64,000 nt of DNA from Mycolicibacter virginiensis (GCF_022374935.2 NZ_CP092430.2:4774001-4838000), one strand, 5' to 3'. Positions 1 to 8,478 are shown, counted from the stretch's first letter. Program-made: numbers and translations. The notes: generated by a model from the letters alone, not told the origin.

Positions 1-208
1 CCCCGCCCTCGATCGAGTTCTCGATCGGCACACACGCGTAGTCGGCCGCGCCGGTGCGTACCGCCTCGAGTGCTGCCGGCGTGCTCTCGGCCGGCACCGG
101 TTGAAGGTCCTGAACGTCACAGCCGGGAACCCGTCCGGCGCCGTTCAACGCGAGCAGCGCCGCTTCGGTGAAGGTCCCCGCCGGGCCGAGATAGCTGATG
201 CGGGTCAC
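1..208 (-). CDS. pheA: Prephenate dehydratase, N-terminal part (cut by window edge)
   Basis: Only the first 69 codons lie in the window; the gene continues beyond base 1. The GTG start is the complement of 206-208. The N-terminus reads VTRISYLGPAGTFTEAAL, the typical prephenate dehydratase opening, and later shows VPIENSIEGG, the conserved substrate-loop motif of the family. The enzyme converts prephenate to phenylpyruvate in phenylalanine synthesis. It is the expected Rv3838c ortholog next to the Rv3839 homolog. The catalytic domain end and the ACT domain are outside the window. Confidence 0.93.
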   Translation of the reverse strand, partial: MTRISYLGPAGTFTEAALLALNGAGRVPGCDVQDLQPVPAESTPAALEAVRTGAADYACVPIENSIEGG

Positions 209-305
209 CGGACAACCCTATCGGCCGCGGCCCGACAGCGCGCTCACCGGCGGCACGAGCGGGCGGTGATTCCGCAATTCCTGTTGCGTCCACCCGAGTC
301 ATTAA

Positions 306-324
306 TTAAGTTAGGCTTACCTCA
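306..324 (+). promoter_or_regulatory. IdeR iron box upstream of the DUF2470 gene
   Basis: The 19-mer TTAAGTTAGGCTTACCTCA matches the mycobacterial IdeR consensus TTAGGTTAGGCTAACCTAA at 16 of 19 positions. It ends 16 bases before the ATG at 341, so bound IdeR would block transcription when iron is replete. Mtb Rv3839 is a known IdeR-repressed gene. The site is seen in the sequence; repression is inferred. Confidence 0.85.
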
Positions 325-340
325 CTTCGAAAGGTGATCG

Positions 341-1180
341 ATGGCCACGACTACAGCAGCACCCGTCCCGACGTCCGCCGAGCGGATTCGCAGCGCCTGC
401 ATCCGCGGTCAAGCCCTCCTAGCGATCGCCGACGCCGCCGACGCCGCCCCGGTCAACGCACCGGTCTGCCACCTGCTGCGGGACGGATCTCTGGTGGTCG
501 CGGTTCCCGTCGAAGACCCGGTCGCGCAGGCCGCGGCCGACTCCGGGGTGCAGGCGATGCTCGAGCTGACCGATCACGCACCGTTGCGGCTGCGCGAACG
601 CGTGCGTGCGCTGGCGTGGATCCGGGGGCTGTTGCGCCCGGTGCCCGACCGCGAGATCCCGATACTTCTGGACCGGATCGCGGCGGTGGACCCCAACCCT
701 GCTCTGCTCCAGGTCGTCTCGCCGCGCTCGGCGTCGCACTCCCGCGATATGGCTGCACCGGAGGGCAGCGACGCCGACGTCGACTACGCGCTGCTACGGC
801 TGACGCCCGAGTCGGCGGTGCTGGCCGACGCCACCGGAGCCGAAGCGGTCGACGTGCACGAGCTGCTGGCAGCCCGACCCGACCCGTTCTGCGCAATCGA
901 GGCGCATTGGCTACAGCACCTCGACTCGGCGCACCCCGATATGGTCGCCCGGCTCGCCGCCGCGAAGCTGCCGCCGCAGCTGCGCCGCGGACAGGCTCGC
1001 CCGCTTGCCGTGGATCGCTACGGCATGTGGTTGCGGGTGGAAGCACCCGACGGTGACCGCGACGTGCGCCTGAGCTTCCCGCAGCCAGTAAACGATGTGC
1101 TGAGTCTGAACCGGGCGGTACGCGCACTGATGGGTTGCCCATTTCTCAACGGGCTGCAGGCCCGGCGTCAGGAGCAGTAG
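341..1180 (+). CDS. Rv3839-like iron-regulated protein (DUF2470 family)
   Basis: A 279-aa soluble protein with no signal peptide or membrane segment. The C-terminal part, about residues 190-275, fits the DUF2470 fold seen in haem-utilisation and pyridoxamine-oxidase-like proteins, with the segment DRYGMWLRV and a conserved His and Asp. The ATG at 341 follows a GAAAGG ribosome site. It sits directly under an IdeR box and beside pheA, as Rv3839 does in Mtb. The molecular function is not established; a role in haem or iron handling is inferred from the domain and the iron box. Confidence 0.85.
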   Translation: MATTTAAPVPTSAERIRSACIRGQALLAIADAADAAPVNAPVCHLLRDGSLVVAVPVEDPVAQAAADSGVQAMLELTDHAPLRLRERVRALAWIRGLLRPVPDREIPILLDRIAAVDPNPALLQVVSPRSASHSRDMAAPEGSDADVDYALLRLTPESAVLADATGAEAVDVHELLAARPDPFCAIEAHWLQHLDSAHPDMVARLAAAKLPPQLRRGQARPLAVDRYGMWLRVEAPDGDRDVRLSFPQPVNDVLSLNRAVRALMGCPFLNGLQARRQEQ

Positions 1181-1200
1181 CAGGTCGCTACCGTGACGAG

Positions 1201-1953
1201 GTGACCGAGCGCCAGAACCCGCGACACGCGCTGCGCCTGGAGATCATCCTGGTTCTGGCGGTCACTTACGGCCTGAGCGCCGTCACCGCGATTCTGCAGC
1301 TCGCCGACGCGGTGCTGCGCGACCTCAGCGCCCAGCGGATCGCCCTCAACCCTCGCCGGTCTTATTTCGACCTGATCGACCTCGGTCTCAACGCCGCCTG
1401 GGCGGTGCAACTGATCGCCTGGGGCGCACTGGCGTTGTACCTGCTGTGGCGCAGCGGTTTCGGACCCGCCCGCATCGGGCTGTATGGGCGACCCCGCCGA
1501 ACCGACCTGGCCGGCGCACTCGGCCTGGCCGCCCTGATCGGGCTGCCCGGCCTGGGCCTGTATGTGCTGGCGCGAACCCTGGGCCTCAATGCCGACGTCA
1601 TTCCCGCCGCGATCAACGACACCTGGTGGCGCGCTCCGATGCTGATCGTGATCGCGTTCGCCAACGGGTTCGCCGAGGAAGTGATCGTGGTCGGCTACCT
1701 GCTGACCCGGCTACCCCAGCTGGGGGTGTCGCCGCGGGTGGCGCTGGCCTGTTCAGCCCTGCTGCGCGGCGCCTACCACCTCTATCAAGGCTTCGGAGCC
1801 GGCCTCGGCAACATCGCGATGGGCCTGGTGTTCGGCTATACCTGGCAGCGCAGCAGGCGGCTGTGGCCGCTGATCCTGGCGCACGGCCTGATCGACACCG
1901 TGGCCTTCGTCGGGTACGCACTGTTCGCCGACAAGCTGGGGTGGCTGCGCTGA
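1201..1953 (+). CDS. CPBP-family intramembrane protease
   Basis: A 250-aa polytopic membrane protein. The GTG at 1201 is chosen because it opens MTERQNPRH just after the upstream gene; an upstream ATG at 1135 would overlap that gene by 46 bases. The CAAX/bacteriocin-processing (CPBP, ABI) signature is present: a Glu-Glu pair in FAEEVIVVGYL, a His in GAYHLYQG and the AHGLID motif, all in hydrophobic helices. The usual EExxxR motif has Val in place of Arg. The substrate is unknown. The gene is additional relative to Mtb at this locus, where Rv3839 is followed by Rv3840. Confidence 0.82.
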   Translation: MTERQNPRHALRLEIILVLAVTYGLSAVTAILQLADAVLRDLSAQRIALNPRRSYFDLIDLGLNAAWAVQLIAWGALALYLLWRSGFGPARIGLYGRPRRTDLAGALGLAALIGLPGLGLYVLARTLGLNADVIPAAINDTWWRAPMLIVIAFANGFAEEVIVVGYLLTRLPQLGVSPRVALACSALLRGAYHLYQGFGAGLGNIAMGLVFGYTWQRSRRLWPLILAHGLIDTVAFVGYALFADKLGWLR

Positions 1954-1977
1954 CCGCTACGGCGGCCCGCGCAGGCC

Positions 1978-4488
1978 TCAGCCCGCGGCCCGGGTCACCG
2001 TGACGGTGATGGTGCCGGCGCCGGCGTTGGATTCGATGACCAACACCGAGGCGTTGTCCGCCGAGACGACCTGCCCGCCGGTGACGCTCACCTGGTAGCC
2101 GTCCGGGAACTGGATGTCCGGGATCGAGATCCGGGTCTCCGACCCGGCGTCGAAGCTGCCCCCGCCACCAGCCATCGCCGTGGAGTAGCTGAAGGAGAAG
2201 ACCCCGTTCTCGAACGACCAGCTGTTCGGGATTCCGGCGATCACCTGGGGGTAGGGCTGGGCCAGCGTCGCCACAATGGCCTCGTTCACGTTGTCGCCGG
2301 TCGGCGGCACGCTGGGGTCGTGCACCAGCGAGCCCGTGTCGTTGTAGCCCCAGTACAGCCAGCCGAACTTGTGCGGGTTGATCGAGTTCAGCTGGCTGGC
2401 GATGGTGTCGGTGTTGCCGGTGGCGCCGAACTCGGTGACCACGCCCGGAACGCCGTAGCGGTCGACGTAGCGCTGGGCGTTCTCCATCATCATCCCGTCC
2501 CAGAGCGAGCAACCGGCGGAACTGCCAGCGCCCAGGGCGTCGAAGATGCAGTAGTCATGGAACGAGAACACGGCGTTGTCGTCGTCGACCCCGCCCATGT
2601 TGATTCCCGCGGTGGCATTGCCGAACAGCACGTTCGGCTCGTAGTACACCGTGGTGTTCGGATCGACCGACCGGATCGCCGAGATCACCTGGTCGTAGAA
2701 CGGCGTCAGCGACTGGTTGTCGAAGTGCGAGTTGCCGAGCAGGCTGCCCAGCCACGACGAGCCGGCCCACGGCTCGTTCATGATCTCGTAGCCGGCCACG
2801 CCGGGCGTGCCAGCCATATAGTCGGCGACGGTCTGCCACATCCGGGCGTAGTAGTTCTGCAGCCCGATACCGTCCACCTTCTCGTTGGCCCAGAACGCAT
2901 CCCAGGCCTGGTTCTGCGCCGGGTTGAGTGCGTAGGCGAACGGGAACGGCTGGGTGGTGTCGTTGTCGTCCGGGTTGAACATCGTCGCCCAGTCCGGCGC
3001 GCCGTGCCCACCGATCTCCACACCGTAGAGGTCCTGGTGCATGTCGAGGATGCTCACGATGCCGTGCGACTTGAGGATCGCGATGGTCTCCCGGACCGAA
3101 TCGAGGTAGGCCCAGTTGTACACCCCCGGCTGGGGTTCAATCTGGTCCCAGTACAGGCCCACCCGTACCGCGGTGAATCCGTTGGCGGCCAGGAACGCCG
3201 CATCATCGGCGCCGAAACCGTCGCCGCCGGGCGTGAACGGCGGCGACTTGTACACCTGATTGACGCCCTGCAGGATGACGACTCGTCCGTCGTTGTCGAC
3301 GATCCAGCCGCCGGCGGTGCTGAGTTCGGCCGGTCCCTTCTCCGGGGCCCCGTCCAGCGTGCCGAAGTGGCCAACCGCGCCATGGGTGCCCAGCGAGCCG
3401 GCAAGGCCGCCGGCCCCGCCCAGGGCGGGCAGATCCCCCTGGCCCAGGTAGACGCCGTCGCCGCCGTCACCGCCGGCGCCACCGCCGCCGAACCAAATCG
3501 ACCCGTTACCGCCGTCACCGCCGTTGCCACCCAGATGGGTGCCGTCGCCGCCGTCGCCGCCCGCGCCACCGATACCAAGCATCCACCCGCGTCCGTCGCC
3601 ACCGGCCCCACCGATGCCGCCGTTGACGCCGTCGCCACCGGCCCCGCCGGCGCCACCGATGCCCATGTACCACCCGCCGACTCCACCGGCACCACCGCTG
3701 CCGCCTTCGCCGCCTTCGCCGCCGGCGCCACCGTTACCGAAGAACCCGGCCGATCCCCCGGCACCACCGGTGCCACCGACCTCGGTGTTGTCCCAGCCGG
3801 CGCCACCGTCACCGAACAACCAGCCGCCCGCACCGCCGGCAACGTGCTCCGCCGTACCGTCCGCACCATCGCCGATCATCAGGCCCAGCCCCAGCGCCCC
3901 ACTGAGTTGGTTGAAACCGTCCACGACCGGCGCCAGCAACGAGCTGCTGACCAGGCTGTCGATTCCGGTGTACAGCGGGTTGTAGACCCAGTTCTGGACC
4001 AACGCCGCAACGTCCGGGTGCAGCAGGCTGTCCAGGTCCCAGGACCCAGCTGCCGACCCGGCCAGCAAGCCGTCCCAGTTCGCTGCGGAGGCAAACGCGT
4101 CCCATGCCGCCGGGCTGAACACTGCGTCCCAGTCCAAGCCGCCGGTGGTCGTATCCACAAACGGTGCCAGTACCTGGTCGAAGATGTCCTCGAAGCCCTC
4201 GGCGGACGCCACGGGGGCTGGTGCCAACGGCATTACCCCAAATGCCAGAAACGCGCCCACTGCCGTACCCAGCCCGGCGACCCGGCGGTTCAGCGAGGCT
4301 CGACGCAGGAGAGACGAAGCTGGGAACGCCGCATCAACCCGGCGATTCAGCGAGGCTCGACGCAGGAGAGACGAAGCTGGGACCGCCGCATCAACCCGGC
4401 GATTCAGCGAGGCTCGACGCAGGAGAGACGAAGCTGGGACCGCCGCATCAACCCGGCGGTTCCGCTTCGTGCTGCACTGACGAGTCAT
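1978..4488 (-). CDS. Secreted PGRS protein with GH5 endoglycoceramidase-like domain
   Basis: A protein of 836 aa if started at the ATG at 4488, behind GAGAGG; a TTG at 4539 would add 17 residues. Residues 1-12 are basic, 13-69 are three 19-residue repeats, 71-88 are hydrophobic, and a cleavage site follows ASA at about 96. Residues 97-215 form an Ala-rich spacer, 218-372 a Gly-rich PGRS array opening with GGAGGWLFGDGGAG, 390-750 a glycoside hydrolase family 5 barrel and the rest a beta-sandwich. The acid/base Glu is E572 in EIMNEPW and the nucleophile E686 in VVTEFG. The HQDLYG segment and C-terminal sandwich resemble actinobacterial endoglycosylceramidases more than cellulases. There is no PE domain. 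Glycolipid or polysaccharide hydrolysis at the cell surface is inferred. Confidence 0.85.
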   Translation of the reverse strand: MTRQCSTKRNRRVDAAVPASSLLRRASLNRRVDAAVPASSLLRRASLNRRVDAAFPASSLLRRASLNRRVAGLGTAVGAFLAFGVMPLAPAPVASAEGFEDIFDQVLAPFVDTTTGGLDWDAVFSPAAWDAFASAANWDGLLAGSAAGSWDLDSLLHPDVAALVQNWVYNPLYTGIDSLVSSSLLAPVVDGFNQLSGALGLGLMIGDGADGTAEHVAGGAGGWLFGDGGAGWDNTEVGGTGGAGGSAGFFGNGGAGGEGGEGGSGGAGGVGGWYMGIGGAGGAGGDGVNGGIGGAGGDGRGWMLGIGGAGGDGGDGTHLGGNGGDGGNGSIWFGGGGAGGDGGDGVYLGQGDLPALGGAGGLAGSLGTHGAVGHFGTLDGAPEKGPAELSTAGGWIVDNDGRVVILQGVNQVYKSPPFTPGGDGFGADDAAFLAANGFTAVRVGLYWDQIEPQPGVYNWAYLDSVRETIAILKSHGIVSILDMHQDLYGVEIGGHGAPDWATMFNPDDNDTTQPFPFAYALNPAQNQAWDAFWANEKVDGIGLQNYYARMWQTVADYMAGTPGVAGYEIMNEPWAGSSWLGSLLGNSHFDNQSLTPFYDQVISAIRSVDPNTTVYYEPNVLFGNATAGINMGGVDDDNAVFSFHDYCIFDALGAGSSAGCSLWDGMMMENAQRYVDRYGVPGVVTEFGATGNTDTIASQLNSINPHKFGWLYWGYNDTGSLVHDPSVPPTGDNVNEAIVATLAQPYPQVIAGIPNSWSFENGVFSFSYSTAMAGGGGSFDAGSETRISIPDIQFPDGYQVSVTGGQVVSADNASVLVIESNAGAGTITVTVTRAAG
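4281..4451. repeat. 57-bp tandem repeat, three copies, in frame in the signal peptide
   Basis: Three head-to-tail 57-bp units at 4281-4337, 4338-4394 and 4395-4451 are near-identical; the first differs at two positions (GCGGTT for GCGATT, GGGAAC for GGGACC). On the minus strand they encode 19-residue units ending in SLNRRV. Deleting all three would join TKRNRR directly to VAGLGTAVG, giving an ordinary signal peptide, so the array looks like an in-frame insertion or expansion. Each unit resembles the 56-bp repeats behind sodA in opposite orientation. Confidence 0.9.
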
Positions 4489-4684
4489 CTGCGGGTAGAC
4501 CTCTCTTCGTGTTCGCGGGCGGCGACTGACGTTGGTCAAGATAACGATTTCTTCGGAAGATTACTAATAATGCCTGAGAAAAATGCGGAAATTGGGCAAT
4601 AAGCTGGGAAGGTCCGCCGTTCATCGCACAGCTGGACCGACCACCGAGATCGCCCCGACGCCGTTCGATACGTAGATTGGGCAG

Positions 4685-5884
4685 GTGAACGGCGATCGCG
4701 GGCCGGGCCAGCCCTGGCACCTTCCACCGCCGCTGCGTCGTGAACCGCCGCCGATGCTGTACCGCGCTCCCCACGGCCGGCCGGTCTCGCCGCCGCAGGC
4801 CGTCCGGCGGCCGATCCCCTACCCCACGCCGCGTGCCTACTCGACTCCTCCACCCGCACCACCGCCGCCCGCGCCGCGCCCACCGGTCACGCGCCCACCC
4901 GCCTCACGTCCGTCCACCTCACGCCGGCGGCGATCCTGGCCGCGCCGACTGGCGGTACTCGCCCTGCTGGTGGCCTTGCTCGCCACCGCGTCCCTGGTGG
5001 GGGCCGCGGCCTGGCTCGACACCGCGCTGCAGCGGACTGCGGCGTTCGCCGGTTACGCCGACCGTCCGACGCCGGGCCGCGGGACGACGTGGCTGCTAGT
5101 CGGTTCGGACAGCCGCGCCGATCTCACACTCCAGGAGCAGCAGAACCTGAGCACCGGCGGGAACATCGGCAATGGACGCACCGACACGGTGCTGCTCGTA
5201 CACCTCCCCAGCCCGGGATCCGAGTCGACGGCCACAATGGTGTCGCTGCCGCGCGACTCCTACGTCACGATCCCCGGCTACGGCAAAGACAAGATCAACG
5301 CCGCGTACACCCTCGGCGGGGCTCCGCTTTTGACCCGGACGGTGGAGCAGGCCACCGGCCTGCGACTGGACCACTATGTCGAGATCGGATTCGGCGGGTT
5401 CGCCTCGCTCGTCGACGCCCTCGGCGGCGTCACCTTGTGCCCGGACGAACCGATCGACGACCCGCTGGCCGGGCTGAATCTGCCGGCCGGCTGCCAGCAG
5501 CTCTCCGGCGCGGCCGCGCTCGGCTACGTGCGTAGTCGGGCCACGCCGCGCGCCGATCTGGACCGGATGGCCCACCAGCGACTGTTCCTGTCGGCGCTGC
5601 TGGCCCGCATCGCCGCTCCGACCGTCTGGCTCAATCCGCTGCGCTGGTACACCGTGCCGCACGCTGCTGCACACGCGGTGACCCTGGACGACAGCTCCGG
5701 CGTCATTGACCTGGCGGCCCTGGGCTGGGCGTTGCATGGCACCACCACCACGCTGACCGTGCCGATCGGCGAGTTCCTCCGGACCGATGTCGGCGACGCC
5801 GTGGTCTGGAACCATGCCGAGGCCGCCCGGCTATTCGAGGCATTGCGCCGCGATACACCACCCCCGTCGAGCGCCGATAATTGA
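4685..5884 (+). CDS. LytR-CpsA-Psr (LCP) family protein, Rv3840-like
   Basis: A 399-aa type II membrane protein. The first 80 residues are Pro-rich and cytoplasmic, followed by one membrane helix at about 88-108 and an extracellular LCP domain. LCP hallmarks are present: GSDSR, RTDTVLL, SLPRDSYV, KINAAY and a late YVRSR...D motif. LCP proteins transfer undecaprenyl-linked polymers such as arabinogalactan to peptidoglycan. The position before bfrB matches Rv3840, described in Mtb as a short LCP homolog without the membrane anchor; here the protein appears complete. The GTG at 4685 is the longest start; an ATG at 4754 is an alternative. Confidence 0.88.
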   Translation: MNGDRGPGQPWHLPPPLRREPPPMLYRAPHGRPVSPPQAVRRPIPYPTPRAYSTPPPAPPPPAPRPPVTRPPASRPSTSRRRRSWPRRLAVLALLVALLATASLVGAAAWLDTALQRTAAFAGYADRPTPGRGTTWLLVGSDSRADLTLQEQQNLSTGGNIGNGRTDTVLLVHLPSPGSESTATMVSLPRDSYVTIPGYGKDKINAAYTLGGAPLLTRTVEQATGLRLDHYVEIGFGGFASLVDALGGVTLCPDEPIDDPLAGLNLPAGCQQLSGAAALGYVRSRATPRADLDRMAHQRLFLSALLARIAAPTVWLNPLRWYTVPHAAAHAVTLDDSSGVIDLAALGWALHGTTTTLTVPIGEFLRTDVGDAVVWNHAEAARLFEALRRDTPPPSSADN

Positions 5885-5913
5885 GTCGAACCTAATTACC
5901 ACGCGCGATTACG

Positions 5914-5972
5914 CAATTTCAGCCTACCCTATCTTTACTTAGGCAATGCTGACCTGAGTAAGCCTCGCCTTG
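5914..5972 (+). promoter_or_regulatory. Tandem IdeR iron boxes upstream of bfrB
   Basis: The strongest site, 5939-5957 (TTAGGCAATGCTGACCTGA), matches the IdeR consensus at 14 of 19 positions. Weaker flanking sites lie at 5914-5932 and 5954-5972, about 11-12 matches each. In Mtb, IdeR binds several boxes upstream of bfrB and activates it when iron is abundant. The box cluster ends 38 bases before the ATG. Activation here is inferred from that precedent. Confidence 0.75.
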
Positions 5973-6010
5973 GATGCAAACCCACTCTGACCAGGGGTAG
6001 CATCGCGTTC

Positions 6011-6547
6011 ATGATCGAGAACGACAGCCACAAGACGAAATTCCACGCACTTCTTCAAGAGCAGATCTATCACGAATTTACCGCGGCACAGCAATATGTC
6101 GCGGTCGCGGTTTATTTCGACGGCGAGGATTTGCCGCAATTGGCCAAGTTCTTTTACGCCCAGGCCGTCGAGGAACGTAACCACGCGATGATGCTGGTGC
6201 AATACCTGCTCGACCGGGACATCCGCGTCGAGATTCCCGGCGTCGACGCGGTGCGCAACCACTTCGACGCCCCGCGGGATGCACTGGCGCTGACGCTGGA
6301 GCAGGAGCGGACCGTCACCGAGCAGATCAGCCGGCTCACCAGCGCCGCGCGCGACGAGGGCGACTACCTCGGCGAGCAATTCATGCAGTGGTTCCTGCGC
6401 GAACAGGTCGAGGAGGTGGCCGTGATGACCCGGCTGCTGCGGGTTGCCGACCGCGCCGGGCACAACCTGTTCGAATTGGAGACCTTCCTCGCACGCGAGA
6501 TCACGGTCGGCCAAGAGGCCGGCGCGCCGCGTATCGCCGGCGGGTAA
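6011..6547 (+). CDS. bfrB: Ferritin BfrB
   Basis: A 178-aa non-haem ferritin, cytosolic, expected to form a 24-mer iron store. All ferroxidase residues known for Mtb BfrB occur at identical numbers: E22, E55, H58, E99, Q132 and E135. The C-terminus is short. It is the ortholog of Rv3841, with glpQ1 convergent downstream. The tandem iron boxes upstream suggest IdeR-dependent induction when iron is plentiful. Confidence 0.97.
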   Translation: MIENDSHKTKFHALLQEQIYHEFTAAQQYVAVAVYFDGEDLPQLAKFFYAQAVEERNHAMMLVQYLLDRDIRVEIPGVDAVRNHFDAPRDALALTLEQERTVTEQISRLTSAARDEGDYLGEQFMQWFLREQVEEVAVMTRLLRVADRAGHNLFELETFLAREITVGQEAGAPRIAGG

Positions 6548-6562
6548 ACCCCTCGCCCGCCG

Positions 6563-6604
6563 ATCAGCCCGCCCGCAACCGCGCCTTGGTTCGGGCGGGC
6601 TGAT
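6563..6604. terminator. Bidirectional hairpin between bfrB and glpQ1
   Basis: ATCAGCCCGCCCG at 6563-6575 pairs perfectly with CGGGCGGGCTGAT at 6592-6604 around a 16-base loop. On the plus strand it follows the bfrB stop by 15 bases. On the minus strand it overlaps the last codons and stop of glpQ1 (6564-6566). It probably terminates both convergent genes. No long T-run follows, which is usual in mycobacteria. Confidence 0.7.
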
Positions 6605-7379
6605 TTGTCGCAATCCACGCGACCCCGACATCCCTACAGAAGTCGACGTCTTCATTGCGGTCGACGGTCCAGCAATACAGCGCGCGACCCCGTACGGCGG
6701 CCTGGTCCACCAACTCGGGATGTTCCCGCAGCGTCTCGATCGACGGACCGATCGCCGTGGCACCGACCGTCGTCGCCGCACCGCCACCCAGATAGCGCGC
6801 GCCTGATCCGAGCAGAACCGTCGGCAGCAGGGGCGCGGCCCGGCGAATCCGCCACACCGCCGCCGCCGAGAATGACATGACCACGGCACGCGACCGCGAG
6901 GCCGACGCCGGCGCGGCGAGCCCGAATCGGTGCAGCAACGCGAGCACCTCACGCTCAACCATCGAGCCGTATCGCACCGGATGCTTGGTCTCGATGAAGA
7001 TCTTCACCGGCCGGTGCCAGTCCAGAACCAGCGCAACCAGTGCATCGAGGGTGAGCAGGCCGGTGTCGCCGATATCGGCACCGTCCGCTGAGCCGGTTTG
7101 CCCGTTACGGTGCCACGCGCCGTAGTCGAGGCGCTGCAGCTGCGACAGCGTCATCTCGCTGACCACCCCGGCCCCGCTGGAGGTGCGATCCACCCGGCGG
7201 TCGTGCACGCAGACCAGGTGGCCGTCACTGGTTAGCCGCACATCGCACTCGACACCATCCGCCCCCTCCTGCAGCGCCAAGTCATAGGCGGCCAGGGTGT
7301 GTTCCGGGCGATCGATAGACGCACCCCGGTGCGCGACCACGAACGGGTGTTCCGAGACGACATCGCCGGCCGGGGTCAT
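6564..7379 (-). CDS. glpQ1: Glycerophosphodiester phosphodiesterase GlpQ1
   Basis: A 271-aa GDPD-family enzyme that hydrolyses glycerophosphodiesters to glycerol-3-phosphate and an alcohol. The ATG at 7379 gives MTPAGDVVSEHPFVVAHRGA, with the catalytic AHRGAS...PEHT motif at once; upstream in-frame sequence lies in the neighbouring gene. It also shows GVECDVRLTSDGHLVCVHD and KIFIETKH, the metal and phosphate ligands. It lacks a signal peptide. It is the ortholog of Rv3842c, 4 bases downstream of the Rv3843c homolog on the same strand, so the two are probably cotranscribed. Confidence 0.93.
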   Translation of the reverse strand: MTPAGDVVSEHPFVVAHRGASIDRPEHTLAAYDLALQEGADGVECDVRLTSDGHLVCVHDRRVDRTSSGAGVVSEMTLSQLQRLDYGAWHRNGQTGSADGADIGDTGLLTLDALVALVLDWHRPVKIFIETKHPVRYGSMVEREVLALLHRFGLAAPASASRSRAVVMSFSAAAVWRIRRAAPLLPTVLLGSGARYLGGGAATTVGATAIGPSIETLREHPELVDQAAVRGRALYCWTVDRNEDVDFCRDVGVAWIATNQPARTKARLRAG

Positions 7380-7383
7380 GGGC

Positions 7384-8466
7384 TTATGCTGCCGGTTCCC
7401 GTCCGTCGGACTCAAGAGCCGGGGCCGTACCTTCGTCCGGCTTCGGCGCGGCGGCCGGAGCCGGCGGCGGTGCAGCGGCGGTATCGCGCCCATCGCCCAC
7501 CACCACCCAGTGGTGGGCGGGCCGGCCCATCGATCGCCGTTCGAATCCCTCAACCACCCGCGCCGCCGTCACCACGGCTGCCAGTCCGAGGAGGTACGCC
7601 ACCACGGTCGCAACCATGTTATTGGCAATGCCCTGGGCCCCGTCGGCCCAGCTGGTGGCGGTAGCGAAGATCGCGACGGCCGTGCTGGCTGCCCACACGG
7701 CCCACCACACCACGATGGGCTTGCGCAATCGGTCCAGCCGGTCCTCGCGCTTGGCCAGCTCCATGACAAACACCGGCGCCCAGGCCAGGTTGACCACCGG
7801 CACCAGGCAACCGGCCCACACCGCCCAGGCGGGGCGGGTCTCGGGCAGATGCAACCGAGCGAAGGCCACCGAACGACGGGCGAGCAGCCACCGGGTCAGC
7901 ACGATGGCACAGCTGACCACTGCAGCGATCGCGGCCAGCCCGGCCAGCCGGCCCAACCACACCGCGCCACCGGCGATCAGCGGATTCAACAGCATGGTGC
8001 GATTGACGATCATCAGCACATAGATCAAGGCATGCACCAGGGCCGCGACGCTCAGCGCGGCGACCGCGGCAGCCAGTGTCTTCTCCAGCGCGCGCGCCGT
8101 AGGTGCCTGCCGCTCCCCCGGTTTCGACTGTGCCGCAGCCCGAATCGGCCCGCCCATTAGGGTCCAGCGGGGCATCACCGAATAACGCGGGGTGGGTCCC
8201 AGCGGGCGCCGTGCCGGCGACTGCGGAGGCGGCGGGCCTGGCCGCACCGCGATCCAGCGATAACCGGGCCCCGGCCGCGGCGGCACCTGCCCGGGTGCTG
8301 CCGGTGGTGCCGGTGGTGCCGGTGGCCCAGGTTGGGTCCACTGCAACTCGGCTTCTTGCTCGGGTGTCAGCGGCGCCCACAGCGCACCGTTGCAGCGTGG
8401 ACACCAGGCCCGCTGCTGGTCACGCACGTTCCACCGCGTCTTGCAGCGGGAACACACCTGGATCAC
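7384..8466 (-). CDS. Rv3843c-like zinc-ribbon membrane protein (DUF4328)
   Basis: A 360-aa protein. The N-terminus carries a zinc ribbon (C5, C8, C22, C25), then a Pro-rich linker to about residue 90, then four or five membrane helices between about 130 and 315, and an Ala/Pro-rich tail. The membrane part fits DUF4328. No enzymatic residues can be named. The order before glpQ1 matches Rv3843c. The function is unknown; the zinc ribbon suggests a sensor or scaffold role, but this is only inference. Confidence 0.82.
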   Translation of the reverse strand: MIQVCSRCKTRWNVRDQQRAWCPRCNGALWAPLTPEQEAELQWTQPGPPAPPAPPAAPGQVPPRPGPGYRWIAVRPGPPPPQSPARRPLGPTPRYSVMPRWTLMGGPIRAAAQSKPGERQAPTARALEKTLAAAVAALSVAALVHALIYVLMIVNRTMLLNPLIAGGAVWLGRLAGLAAIAAVVSCAIVLTRWLLARRSVAFARLHLPETRPAWAVWAGCLVPVVNLAWAPVFVMELAKREDRLDRLRKPIVVWWAVWAASTAVAIFATATSWADGAQGIANNMVATVVAYLLGLAAVVTAARVVEGFERRSMGRPAHHWVVVGDGRDTAAAPPPAPAAAPKPDEGTAPALESDGREPAA

Positions 8467-8478
8467 CGCACCAGCCTA

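Noticed and set aside
2320..4602. Long open frame on the plus strand across the PGRS-GH5 gene
   Set aside because: It mirrors the GC-rich minus-strand gene, has no protein-like domains and carries repetitive Ala/Val/Arg content expected of an antisense shadow.
7545..7562. GTTCGAATCCC-like tRNA T-arm
   Set aside because: It lies inside the coding sequence of the Rv3843c homolog and no acceptor stem or anticodon arm surrounds it.
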